DNA of 64,000 bases from 4572-13 sp964594065 (GTDB lineage: Bacteria > Planctomycetota > Phycisphaerae > Sedimentisphaerales > Anaerohalosphaeraceae), in the NCBI GenBank assembly GCA_964594065.1, contig CAZQKX010000011.1, positions 11,972 through 75,971 on the forward strand, read 5' to 3'. Positions 45,918 through 54,078 of the stretch are shown here, in pieces (positions within the stretch are counted from its first letter, which is position 1; every line of letters begins with the position of its first letter). Position numbers and translations under genes: made by a program. The notes under the pieces are model-generated. The model worked only from the letters and a program-made list of their open reading frames with translations, searched no databases and had not been told where the DNA came from.

Positions 45918-47942
45918 TTACGCGGTTCTCAATTCGGCGTTGAGATTTTCTTTCAGGGAACCGAGGATGCCTTGTTCCCAGCCGTCGACGGTTTCGTGGG
46001 TCAGCGTTCCGTTTTCATCGCGGAAACGCATGGATACGGTGACGCTTTTTTTGCCGTTCGGTATCGGTTTGCCGCGGTACATGCCGGCAAAGTCGATCTG
46101 TTCCATCTCTGCCGGAGCGGTGCTCCGGACGGCAGCGGTGATCTGGTCCCACTGAACGGGTTCGTCAATGATCAGCGACAAGTCGCGCACGATCGCGGGA
46201 AAGCGTGGAATCGGTTTAGCCGTCGGGATCGCTCCGGCTTTGGCCAGCAGCAACTCGAAGTTCAACTCCGCGGCGCTGATGTCCTGCTTTTCAATATCGA
46301 ACTTGCCGGCGGTTTCGGCCGACAACAGCCCCGCATAACCCAGCGTTTCGCCGTCGAGCATAATTTCCGCCGCGGCCTGTGCCCACTTGGCCTGTGAGGG
46401 CTTGAACACCAGCGTGCTGTCCGGGCAGAGAGCGGCAACCAGCCCTTCAATAACACCGCGCAGCATCCGGAAATCATCATCGGCGACAATACCGATCTTT
46501 GTATGCTCGTCCGGCAGTTGGCCCGGCTCGTGGCTTTCGGCGGGAATGAATGTATCGGCCAGTTCGAACAGGCGACACGGTTTGTTGCCGGCGTTGTAGT
46601 TGGATTGTAGTACCGAGGTCAGCGAACCGATCAGGTTTTGCCGCAGCCGGTTTGTGCTTTTGAGTACCTCTTCCCGAATGGACATGTGCCGGTCGGCTTG
46701 ATTGTCCGAAAACAGGCTGGCGGTCTTGTCATCGACAAATGTAACATTGATCGATTCATAGAAGCCGCAGCCGGTCAGGTAGCTGCAGATCTTTTGTGCG
46801 GTCTTTTCACGCAGATTGGGAGGTGCCACTTCAATGTGGATCTTCGGTTCGACGGGAATTTGATCGAATCCGTAACATCGCGCGCCCTCTTCGATCAGAT
46901 CGACCTCACGGTACAAATCGTGCCGCCACGTGGGCGGGGTGCAGACAACAAGATCGTCATTTTTCATCTCCGGCTTAAAACCCAGTGCCGTAAAGATCTC
47001 GAGCGTTTTGTCTTTGGCTATCTCAATGCCCAGCAGCGCATTCATACGGCTGAGCCGCATGCCGATGGTGTCAGAGGTTTTCTTTTCCGGATATGCATCG
47101 ACGATGCCTTTGGCGACGGTGCCGCCGGCCGTTTCGACGATGAGCTGGGCGATGCGGGCCGAGACCCATTCGATATTGTCAGTGTCCACGTGCCGCTCGA
47201 AACGGAACGATGCTTCCGATGGCAGTGTCAGCTTGCGTGCGGTGGTGCGGATGCAGACCGGCTCAAAGTGGGCAACTTCCAGCAGGATATTGGTTGTGCT
47301 GTCAGATACTTCCGTGTCCAGCCCGCCCATAACGCCGGCGATGGCGACGGGAATGCTTGCATCGGCAATGGCGAGCATCGAATCGTTCAGCTCGCATTTA
47401 GTCTCATCGATACTGACGATCTGCTCACCGTCGGCGCCATTGCGAACGATGATCTTTTGTCCGCCGATTTTGTCATAGTCAAACACATGCGACGGCTGGC
47501 CGGTTTCCATCATGACATAGTTGGTGACATCGACAACATTATTGACGGATCGAACGCCGATGGTTTCCAGCCGCCTGGCCATCCACTCCGGCGACGGACC
47601 GATCTTGACGTTCTTGATGACCCGTGCGGTGTAGCGGTTGCACAGATTGGGCTCTTTGATCTCAACGCTGACCAGCCCGGCGGCATCTTCATCGGATTCC
47701 TTCAGATCGATGGCCGGCAGCTTGAGCGCAGAGCCGATCGCCCCGGCCAGTTCCCGCGCGATACCGATATGGCCCAGGCAGTCGCCGCGGTTGCTGGTGA
47801 TCTCTACATCCAGCATGGTGTCGCCGCCGACGGCTTCGATCTCCTCGATCGGGAAACCCAGATCGCTCAGAATATCCCCGATCTTTTCCGCGGAAAGATC
47901 GGTGTCAACATAATCCTGCAGCCACTCCAATGAAATCTTCAT
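45918..47942 (-). CDS. pheT: Phenylalanine-tRNA ligase beta subunit, short form
   Basis: PheT pairs with PheS to charge tRNA-Phe. The protein has 674 residues, against ~790-800 for the usual bacterial form. The N-terminus KISLEWLQDYVDTDLSAEKI passes straight into DVEITSNRGDCLGHIGIARE. The ~110-residue EMAP/OB tRNA-binding domain that normally separates these blocks is absent. The B3/B4 core, B5, the catalytic-like core (EEGARCYGFDQIPVEPKIHI) and the C-terminal FDX-ACB domain (FPAIVRDLSLIID; ITAAVRSTAPAEMEQI) are all present. The short form may be normal for this lineage. pheS is not adjacent. Confidence 0.95.
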   Translation of the reverse strand: MKISLEWLQDYVDTDLSAEKIGDILSDLGFPIEEIEAVGGDTMLDVEITSNRGDCLGHIGIARELAGAIGSALKLPAIDLKESDEDAAGLVSVEIKEPNLCNRYTARVIKNVKIGPSPEWMARRLETIGVRSVNNVVDVTNYVMMETGQPSHVFDYDKIGGQKIIVRNGADGEQIVSIDETKCELNDSMLAIADASIPVAIAGVMGGLDTEVSDSTTNILLEVAHFEPVCIRTTARKLTLPSEASFRFERHVDTDNIEWVSARIAQLIVETAGGTVAKGIVDAYPEKKTSDTIGMRLSRMNALLGIEIAKDKTLEIFTALGFKPEMKNDDLVVCTPPTWRHDLYREVDLIEEGARCYGFDQIPVEPKIHIEVAPPNLREKTAQKICSYLTGCGFYESINVTFVDDKTASLFSDNQADRHMSIREEVLKSTNRLRQNLIGSLTSVLQSNYNAGNKPCRLFELADTFIPAESHEPGQLPDEHTKIGIVADDDFRMLRGVIEGLVAALCPDSTLVFKPSQAKWAQAAAEIMLDGETLGYAGLLSAETAGKFDIEKQDISAAELNFELLLAKAGAIPTAKPIPRFPAIVRDLSLIIDEPVQWDQITAAVRSTAPAEMEQIDFAGMYRGKPIPNGKKSVTVSMRFRDENGTLTHETVDGWEQGILGSLKENLNAELRTA

Positions 47943-48326
47943 AGTGATAATCTTTCTAATATTTCGTTTTACATCCCGTTTATCAGCCCAAATAGAGGCA
48001 AAGAAGCCGCCAAGTTAATCAAATATTGGCATTATGTCAACGTTTTTAAGAAACGACAAACAGGCCTAGAAAGGTCCGGATTGACCGGAATCCCCATGTA
48101 TTGACAAAATTATCGGTCGAAAAAAGAAAAAATTGCCTCGGTGTCTTGCATTTGGCGACAAAAAAACGTACAATATAGGACGGATGGAGGTGTGCAGGAA
48201 AGAGACGGTGTGTTCATTTCTTTCTTCTCACCCGATTTTTAGTTAGGGTAAGGGATTTTACCGGACGGAATATATACGCCCGATGATAGTGATGCGCCGG
48301 GGGAAGTGTTCTAACAACATATTATT
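47943..48326 (+). promoter_or_regulatory. Divergent intergenic region with a sigma-70 promoter for the sigma-54 activator
   Basis: TTGCAT (48146-48151) and TACAAT (48169-48174) are spaced by exactly 17 bp on the plus strand, ~150 bp before the activator gene. This gives a long leader. GGACGGATGGAGGTG follows the -10. The stretch has no coding frame recognised. The pheT promoter should lie in the left part, but nothing clear was seen. Confidence 0.55.
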
Positions 48327-49382
48327 ATGGGCAGTGCCGATCGAAGACAGACGCCGCAACGGAATGCGCCCAAGCAGAATGACCAAGAGCCAAAGACCGC
48401 TGGACGTGTCAACGCCGCTCAGAACTGTCAGACGGCTGGCGGTGTGCTTATTGGCTCTTCCGATGCGTTTGTGTCTTTGGTTGAGATGGTTCAATCCATT
48501 GCGCACCGTCACTGCTGCGTGACGATCACCGGGGAGACCGGAACCGGTAAAGAAATGGTTGCCCGCAAAATTCACCGTCACAGCACCCGCCATAACAAAG
48601 CGTTTGTTCCCGTTGATTGTACGACCCTGACGGGGCAGCTTTTTGAAAGCCAGCTGTTTGGACACGTCAAAGGCGCATTTACCGGGGCGATCCACGATAC
48701 GCTCGGTTTTTTCCGCGCCGCCGATAAAGGCACGATCTTCCTGGATGAGATCAGTGAGATCCCGATGGAATTGCAGGCCAAGCTGCTGCGTGTGCTTCAG
48801 GAGGGCTCTGTAACCCCCGTCGGCTCGACCGAGGCCTATCCGGTGGATGTACGTATCCTGTGTGCGACCAACCGGGACCTGAAGAAAATGGTGGATAAGA
48901 ATGAATTTCGGGCGGACCTGTATTACCGTGTTAATGTCGTCAACCTGGAGATCCCGCCGCTCAGGCAGCGGCCGGAGGACATCTTACCTTTGGCCAAACA
49001 CTTTTTGAAGAATATCGCCGAATTCTATGATGAAAGCGTCAAAAAGCTTTCGCCGCGGACCGAACAGATGCTGCTGAAATATTACTGGCCCGGCAATGTG
49101 CGCCAGGTGGCCAACGCGATGGAGCGGTGTCATGTGCTGACCGAAACGTTGGTCGTTGAGCCGGCCGCCTTACCGACGGAGATTTTGTTATCTTCCTATT
49201 CGGAGAAAAACGCCGACAGTCCGTTGCCCACGCTGAATGCGGCCAAACACCAGCTCATTTCTGAGGCGTTAAGGGTTACCGGCGGCAAAAAAGTCGCCGC
49301 CGCAAGAATCCTCGGCATCGATCGAAGACGTTTAAACCGCCTGATCGAGAAGCTGAACATCAAAGTCCCCAAGAAAAACTGA
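48327..49382 (+). CDS. Sigma-54-dependent activator (AAA+ plus Fis-type HTH) without receiver domain
   Basis: The protein has 351 residues. Walker A GETGTGKE is at 69-76, the sigma-54 contact loop GAFTGA at 116-121, and Walker B GTIFLDE at 135-141. WPGNVRQVANAMERC and the C-terminal Fis-like helix-turn-helix (AAARILGIDRRRLNRLIEKL) complete it. The first ~40 residues are polar with no sensory domain, so it resembles PspF-type enhancer-binding proteins that are controlled by a separate partner. There is no good ribosome site at 48327, and the true start may differ. A sigma-54 promoter and a pseudo-receiver gene lie ~3.5 kb downstream, suggesting a linked circuit. Confidence 0.93.
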   Translation: MGSADRRQTPQRNAPKQNDQEPKTAGRVNAAQNCQTAGGVLIGSSDAFVSLVEMVQSIAHRHCCVTITGETGTGKEMVARKIHRHSTRHNKAFVPVDCTTLTGQLFESQLFGHVKGAFTGAIHDTLGFFRAADKGTIFLDEISEIPMELQAKLLRVLQEGSVTPVGSTEAYPVDVRILCATNRDLKKMVDKNEFRADLYYRVNVVNLEIPPLRQRPEDILPLAKHFLKNIAEFYDESVKKLSPRTEQMLLKYYWPGNVRQVANAMERCHVLTETLVVEPAALPTEILLSSYSEKNADSPLPTLNAAKHQLISEALRVTGGKKVAAARILGIDRRRLNRLIEKLNIKVPKKN

Positions 49383-49394
49383 TCTTTACGCCTG

Positions 49395-52300
49395 TCATTC
49401 CCCCGACCACAGCCATTGTCTGGCGAAATCGGCAAAGTCGACAATGTCCACTCGACCGTCAAGATTCAGGTCGGTATCCAGCAGGTATTCAACCCGCATC
49501 CAGTCGGCGCAAAGCGTATCCAGATCGAGCACGCCCACCTGGTTATCATGGTCCAGGTCGGCCATATTGCCGACGGGATTGGCCGACATACTCGCTTCCG
49601 GCGTGCCGCCATAGGCGCCCATATTAACCCTGCCCCCATGCGGCCAGAGTTCATTTTGCCAGTCGTTCGGATCACCTGGTATGGCATCATGGGGTGTCCC
49701 TACATCAATGCACGGACTTGTTACAGTATCATAGATCCATTGGGGAGGAATGGTTTCCCAGAAATCATCGTTTGCATCAGTCGGTGTTCCATTGTTACTC
49801 AAAACTTTATCTTCCGGTTTCCAACGACCATACTCACTTTTTAGATGAAAATCTCCTTTTGCTGCATCTGCGAACAATGGATTGCTGTTGATATTTCCTG
49901 TTCCCCCACCCCAACCTTGGATACAGCTATAGCTCGGTATTGAGCCGTAATAGAGTTGATCTCCGGAAACCCAGGCATTGTTTTCCCAGATAATATTGTT
50001 TGAAATTCCACCATCACATTCATACAATCCACCCCCATCTCTAGCCGTATTACCGAAGATAGTGCAATTCGTAATGGCGGCATCACAATGATACAATCCG
50101 CCACCATTCCAATTAGCCGTATTACCGAAGATAGTGCAATTCGTAATGGCAGCATCACAATGATACAATCCGCCGCCATAATTAGCCGTATTGTCGGAGA
50201 TCGTGCAATTTCTAACCACACCATAAATACGATTCATGCCGCCACCTCCGAATTGTGCTGTATTACTCATAATCATACAGTTGGTAATAGTGCCACAACG
50301 AATCATGCCGCCTCCAGCTCCTCCAGATATATTACCGACGATTTTGCAGTTAGTAATTGATCCATTACAACTAGCCAAACCGCCCCCATCACTAGAGCTC
50401 GTATTTCCGGTAATCACGCAGTCGCTGATCGCACCATGGCAATAAGCCAATCCACCGCCAAAGTGGTCGCTCGTATTATCGGTAATCAAACAGTGAGTAA
50501 TCGTTGCAAGTGAGTAATTCCCAAAAATACCTCCACCAACATTGTCTGGAGAGGTTCCAGATGCACTTCCGTTCCTGATTGTAAAACCGCTCAAAACACA
50601 ATCAGGTGTTTCATTGCCGGAATATTCTACAACGTGTCCATTTTGATCACCGTCAATAATCGTCGTCGCAACAACATTGGGATCGGCCGGATCTGTTGAG
50701 GTTAGGATAATATTTTTTCCATTAAAGTTGATATTTTCATAATAAGTTCCCGGCATGACTGTAATTGTATCACCCGATACTACAGCATCAATTGCCGCTT
50801 GAATTGTCGGATAATCCCGCGGAACTACAACGGGTCCCACCTGGAGATTTACAAAAATATTTTGTGGACTGTTTTCAGCCGCAGTATCAAATACCTCGAA
50901 GGAATAGCTGTAGGGTCCATCGGACAATCCGGTAATATCCACAGACACCGTAACGCCTTCACCTTCATTATGCTCCAGACTACCGGCAGTCGGCGTTAAT
51001 GTCAGCCAGTCCGGTTTGTTGGTTAAATCCAGCAACCAGTTCAGCATCCCGCCGCCGGAATTGGAGATTATCAGTATTTGATCATCAGGATTTACTCCGG
51101 CTTCAAGTGCATAAAATCTAAGTGTATTCGAAGAGACATTTAGGATCGGCCCAACAATATCCAGGTTCACTGTCACTGACTGCGGGCTGTTTTGTGCTGC
51201 CGGATCACTCACATCAAATGCGTAGCTGTATTGACCGTCAGACAGGCCGTCAATATCCACAGATAACGTGATATTCTCACTTACATCGAAATCCAAACTG
51301 CCGCTGGTTGGTGCAATCGTCAGCCAGTCCGGTTTGCCGGTTAAATCCAGTGACCAGTTTAATATCTGGTCTCCATATTTTCTTACCAACAAAGTCTGAT
51401 TGACAGGATTACTCCCCGCTTCATATGCAGTAAAAGTAAATGCCCTTGGAGTTACATTATAATAAGGTTTATTGGGATCGACATGAAATTCATATGCTCC
51501 CATGTCCGCAATTGCTGTCGTGTCGCCATCGCCATCAAAGGGTCTTGGAGTCCCCTCAATATCCGTCGGTGACAGGCCACCCGGCGGTGTATTTGTCCCG
51601 GCGTCAATACAATTGGACCACGACATTAAATGAAAATCCCATTCGGCTTGATTACCTGAAGACGTATCTACGAACAGCGGATCGCTATTGATATTACCCG
51701 TCCCGCCACCGGACCAATTCTGAATACAGCTAAAGGTCGGTGTTGAACTGGAAGCCAACTGATGCCCGGAATTAACAGCGCTATTATACCAGACAATACA
51801 ATTAGTGATAGTACCGGCGCATCCATAAATTCCACCGCCGTTGCTGAAACTACTGTTCGCTGTATTATTCGTAATCGTACAGTTGGTAAGAGCGCCATCA
51901 CAACGATTCAATCCGCCGCCATGCCAGTTAGTTATATTGCCGGCGATCGTACAGTTGGTAATCGGGCCATCGCAATCATACAAACCGCCGCCATAATGAC
52001 CACTATTCCCACGAATCGTACAGTTAGTAATCGGGCCATCGCATCCATACAAACCACCGCCATAGTGAGTGGCCGTATTGCCTGTGATCGTACAATATTC
52101 TATTGATGCATGAGTGTCATTACCTATAATACCCCCACCGTCATATGAATCACCATTGGTTATCGTGAATCCCCGGAGTTGCCAGGCAGATGACTCACCA
52201 CCCTGAAAACCTACAACAGGGCCGTTACCACTACCATTAATAATCGTTGACGCCACAGTAGTGGGATTCTCAGGATCCATTGAAGTCAAAATAATATTAT

Positions 52301-52502
52301 TCCCCCAGGTAGAATTAATGTTTTCGTAATACGTCCCGGGCGAAACGATAACGGTGTCTCCGGTTGTCGCAGCATTAATCCCCGCCTGAATCGTTGAATA
52401 GTCAGCAGGAACATTGATTGTCGCGGCTGTAATAATAGAAGAAAACAAAAACACCATCAGCGCAACACCAAAACGCCTGCGAAAGAAATGCAAGAATGCC
52501 AT
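49395..52502 (-). CDS. Secreted Pmp-like beta-helix protein with central BACON-type repeats and dockerin-like tail
   Basis: The start at 52502 follows AGGAGG by 6 nt and gives 1035 residues with a signal peptide ending SSIITAA. Beta-helix A (~30-340) starts INVPADYSTIQAGINAATTG and has repeats such as GGGLYGCDGPITNCTI. Two BACON/Ig-like domains (~350-560, each with NW.LDLT.KPDWLT) follow. Beta-helix B (~565-930) starts VVVPRDYPTIQAAIDAVVSG and ends with the dockerin-like DLDHDNQVGVLDLDTL and DLNLDGRVDIVDFADF. The GGGL/I-N-C repeats recall chlamydial polymorphic membrane proteins. It is likely an adhesin or glycan-binding surface protein. It is convergent with the activator gene (12 bp). Confidence 0.82.
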   Translation of the reverse strand: MAFLHFFRRRFGVALMVFLFSSIITAATINVPADYSTIQAGINAATTGDTVIVSPGTYYENINSTWGNNIILTSMDPENPTTVASTIINGSGNGPVVGFQGGESSAWQLRGFTITNGDSYDGGGIIGNDTHASIEYCTITGNTATHYGGGLYGCDGPITNCTIRGNSGHYGGGLYDCDGPITNCTIAGNITNWHGGGLNRCDGALTNCTITNNTANSSFSNGGGIYGCAGTITNCIVWYNSAVNSGHQLASSSTPTFSCIQNWSGGGTGNINSDPLFVDTSSGNQAEWDFHLMSWSNCIDAGTNTPPGGLSPTDIEGTPRPFDGDGDTTAIADMGAYEFHVDPNKPYYNVTPRAFTFTAYEAGSNPVNQTLLVRKYGDQILNWSLDLTGKPDWLTIAPTSGSLDFDVSENITLSVDIDGLSDGQYSYAFDVSDPAAQNSPQSVTVNLDIVGPILNVSSNTLRFYALEAGVNPDDQILIISNSGGGMLNWLLDLTNKPDWLTLTPTAGSLEHNEGEGVTVSVDITGLSDGPYSYSFEVFDTAAENSPQNIFVNLQVGPVVVPRDYPTIQAAIDAVVSGDTITVMPGTYYENINFNGKNIILTSTDPADPNVVATTIIDGDQNGHVVEYSGNETPDCVLSGFTIRNGSASGTSPDNVGGGIFGNYSLATITHCLITDNTSDHFGGGLAYCHGAISDCVITGNTSSSDGGGLASCNGSITNCKIVGNISGGAGGGMIRCGTITNCMIMSNTAQFGGGGMNRIYGVVRNCTISDNTANYGGGLYHCDAAITNCTIFGNTANWNGGGLYHCDAAITNCTIFGNTARDGGGLYECDGGISNNIIWENNAWVSGDQLYYGSIPSYSCIQGWGGGTGNINSNPLFADAAKGDFHLKSEYGRWKPEDKVLSNNGTPTDANDDFWETIPPQWIYDTVTSPCIDVGTPHDAIPGDPNDWQNELWPHGGRVNMGAYGGTPEASMSANPVGNMADLDHDNQVGVLDLDTLCADWMRVEYLLDTDLNLDGRVDIVDFADFARQWLWSGE

Positions 52503-52709
52503 GAGTATCCTCCTGTACAGATAATCCCTCTTTTTCGGGCACGATAAAAACCTAAAGCACCCTATATTCCCTAATATAATACCTGAAAACACCCGTTTTG
52601 TCAAAAGAAATACCCTTTAGGGTCATCAATCTCATCATCGTTTTTTTGTGATTTTATCATAGAATTTTTCACGTTTTTTGTATTTCCGCTGCTGAGTTTT
52701 TCCACTAAA

Positions 52710-52743
52710 TGTACCATTTTGGACCCTTGTGCCATTTTGGATC
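52710..52743. promoter_or_regulatory. Tandem 16-bp repeats, candidate enhancer sites upstream of the sigma-54 promoter
   Basis: TGTACCATTTTGGACC (52710-52725) and TGTGCCATTTTGGATC (52728-52743) differ at three positions and start 18 bp apart. Each has an imperfect dyad around CCATTTTGG. They lie ~175-205 bp before the sigma-54 promoter, the usual range for enhancer-binding protein sites. The nearby activator gene is the natural candidate binder, but this is inference. Confidence 0.5.
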
Positions 52744-52915
52744 ATTTTCGTGCAAGCCGTTATTGTTAATCATGTTGGCGCGATGTAATAATTTTTAAAG
52801 GGTTCAATTCGGTACAGCCGATATAATTTTGTCAGTTTGGCCAAGAGCCCGTGATGAAAACATAAGTCCTTTCGTTTTCATGGAATATGAAAATCTCTCC
52901 GAAAATTTTCCTGTT

Positions 52916-52931
52916 TGGCACGCTGGTTGTT
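52916..52931 (+). promoter_or_regulatory. Sigma-54 (-24/-12) promoter
   Basis: TGGCACG at 52916-52922, four bases, then TTGTT at 52927-52931. The consensus is TGGCACG-N4-TTGC(A/T), so there is a single mismatch at the -12 C. It lies ~85 bp upstream of the pseudo-receiver gene on the same strand, with start of transcription expected near 52942. Confidence 0.7.
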
Positions 52932-53016
52932 ATAGTTATTCATGTAAGAAAAATGTGCCACGAGGCCGCTTACCCCGGAGGGGGATAGGAAAGGCACTTG
53001 AGACACAGGTAGAAGA

Positions 53017-53421
53017 ATGGTCATAATTGCAAAGATGAATGTTCTGTCCGTTGGGACAGGAAGCCGTGTAGAGAACCTGAACGGCTTACCGGTTCGGCTG
53101 ATCAACGTCAAGGATGGTTATGAAGCCGTACGCTCTTTTAAAACTGAACAAGTAGACAGTGTTATCAGTCACTGGCACCTGGCGGATATGCCGGACGGAA
53201 AGTTTCTCAAGAAACTCAAGGCCGCAAAACCCCAGATGCCGACGATCGCGATCATTGAGGGACAAAATCGGCAGCAGGAAGTTGAAGCCCGTTCTTTAGG
53301 GGTTGCCGCAGTGATTACCGAGGACTCCAGCGAAGAGCATTTTCGCCAAGTCATTTCCGGGGTGCTGGGACTTCAAAAGACCTGTGCGATCGAGGAACTG
53401 TACGCTGTGAGAGAAATTTGA
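53017..53421 (+). CDS. Pseudo-receiver protein (response-regulator fold lacking the phospho-acceptor Asp)
   Basis: The protein has 134 residues. The layout fits a CheY-like receiver: LSVGTGSRVENL, DGYEAVRSFKTEQVDSVIS, HLADMPDGKFLKKLKAAKP, MPTIAIIEGQNRQQEVEARS and GVAAVITEDSSEEHFRQVI. The strand-3 Asp that would be phosphorylated is His52 in VISHWHLADMPDG, and the strand-5 Lys is also not visible. The protein therefore should not accept phosphate in the usual way. It has no output domain. It is driven by a putative sigma-54 promoter and may bind the receiver-less activator encoded 3.6 kb away. An alternative start is ATG 53035. Confidence 0.7.
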   Translation: MVIIAKMNVLSVGTGSRVENLNGLPVRLINVKDGYEAVRSFKTEQVDSVISHWHLADMPDGKFLKKLKAAKPQMPTIAIIEGQNRQQEVEARSLGVAAVITEDSSEEHFRQVISGVLGLQKTCAIEELYAVREI

Positions 53422-53465
53422 GAGGTGAGAGAAAACAAACTTCAAACCACTATTTAAAGTATGGT

Positions 53466-53960
53466 TTTTCGCTCCCTTTTAATCCGGGAGGGATAGTGTA
53501 GGCTATCCTCCTCTGGGGAATAACCATCGCCTGGACTTTCCAGTGTCGATGTGTACGATATCTTTCCTCCTCCTCCAGTCGGGTTTTTGCCAATCTCCGG
53601 TTGAAAGCCCGACCTTGAGAGTAACCTTGCTCGAAAGGGCAAGACTCAATATCTTTCCTCCTCCTCCATTGGGCCTGGGACCTGGTTCTCAGGTTACAGG
53701 CTCAATACTTTTTTATCGGAGGAGGATCGATACGGAGGTAAGGGATGCCTGGAAAGGTTATGAATTAAGGGACATGAAATCGGAGGTTGCGAGTTGCCCT
53801 TATTGATAATCTTTCCTCCTCCTCCAGTCGGGTTTTTTGCCGATCTCCGGTCGAAAGACCCGACCTTAAGAATAATCCTGTCCGAATGGGCAGGTCAAAA
53901 TATTGACTCTCAGGACTGAATCCGTTTTCGGGAAGTGTGTGTCGGAAACGGTTTTGAGCG
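53466..53960 (+). repeat. Hairpin array with three CCTCCTCCTCC repeat units (candidate structured RNA or long 3' UTR)
   Basis: The motif ATCTTTCCTCCTCCTCC starts at 53560, 53651 and 53809, each followed by stem-loops. Units at 53560 and 53809 share two stems: GTCGGG/CCCGAC (53578/53608), matched by GTCGGGT/ACCCGAC (53827/53858), and CTTGCTC-GAAA-GGGCAAG (53626-53643), matched by CCTGTCC-GAAT-GGGCAGG (53877-53894). The second pair shows compensating base changes, so the structure itself seems kept. The middle unit has ATTGGGCCTG/CAGGCTCAAT (53668/53697). Smaller stems lie at 53491-53508 and 53525-53551. CCUCCU equals the 16S rRNA anti-Shine-Dalgarno core. Transcription from the sigma-54 promoter through to the terminator at 54006 is plausible. 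No protein-coding frame is convincing. Confidence 0.6.
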
Positions 53961-54005
53961 AAGATGATGATGAGAAGTAAAGTTGTTGTGGTTTACCCAA
54001 CCTCT

Positions 54006-54049
54006 AATCCCGGCCGGTAACAGAGACCCTGTTATCAGCCGGGATTTTT
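54006..54049. terminator. Strong rho-independent terminator
   Basis: AATCCCGGC (54006-54014) pairs with GCCGGGATT (54038-54046), with an inner TAACAG/CTGTTA stem (54018/54029), and TTTTT follows on the plus strand. It ends the pseudo-receiver/hairpin-array transcript. AA on the other side gives weaker bidirectional use for the convergent fucosidase gene. Confidence 0.85.
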
Positions 54050-54078
54050 CATGCGCCGAAAAAAACCTTTCAACAGTT

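Noticed and set aside
46638..47933. Long plus-strand open frame (431 codons) opposite pheT
   Set aside because: It is exactly antisense to a clear pheT; composition is Asp/Arg/Gly-rich with no family motif, as expected for a shadow frame.
49900..52100. Regularly repeated short sequences that could suggest a CRISPR or tandem array
   Set aside because: The repeats are in frame and encode the GGGL...ITNCTI turns of a beta-helix protein; spacers are not unique and lengths vary.
53454..53642. Minus-strand frame of 62 codons in the hairpin array, with GGAGGAGGAGG in the middle
   Set aside because: The purine-rich stretch looks like a ribosome site on the minus strand, but the frame has no start next to it and the conserved stems with compensating changes fit RNA structure better than coding.
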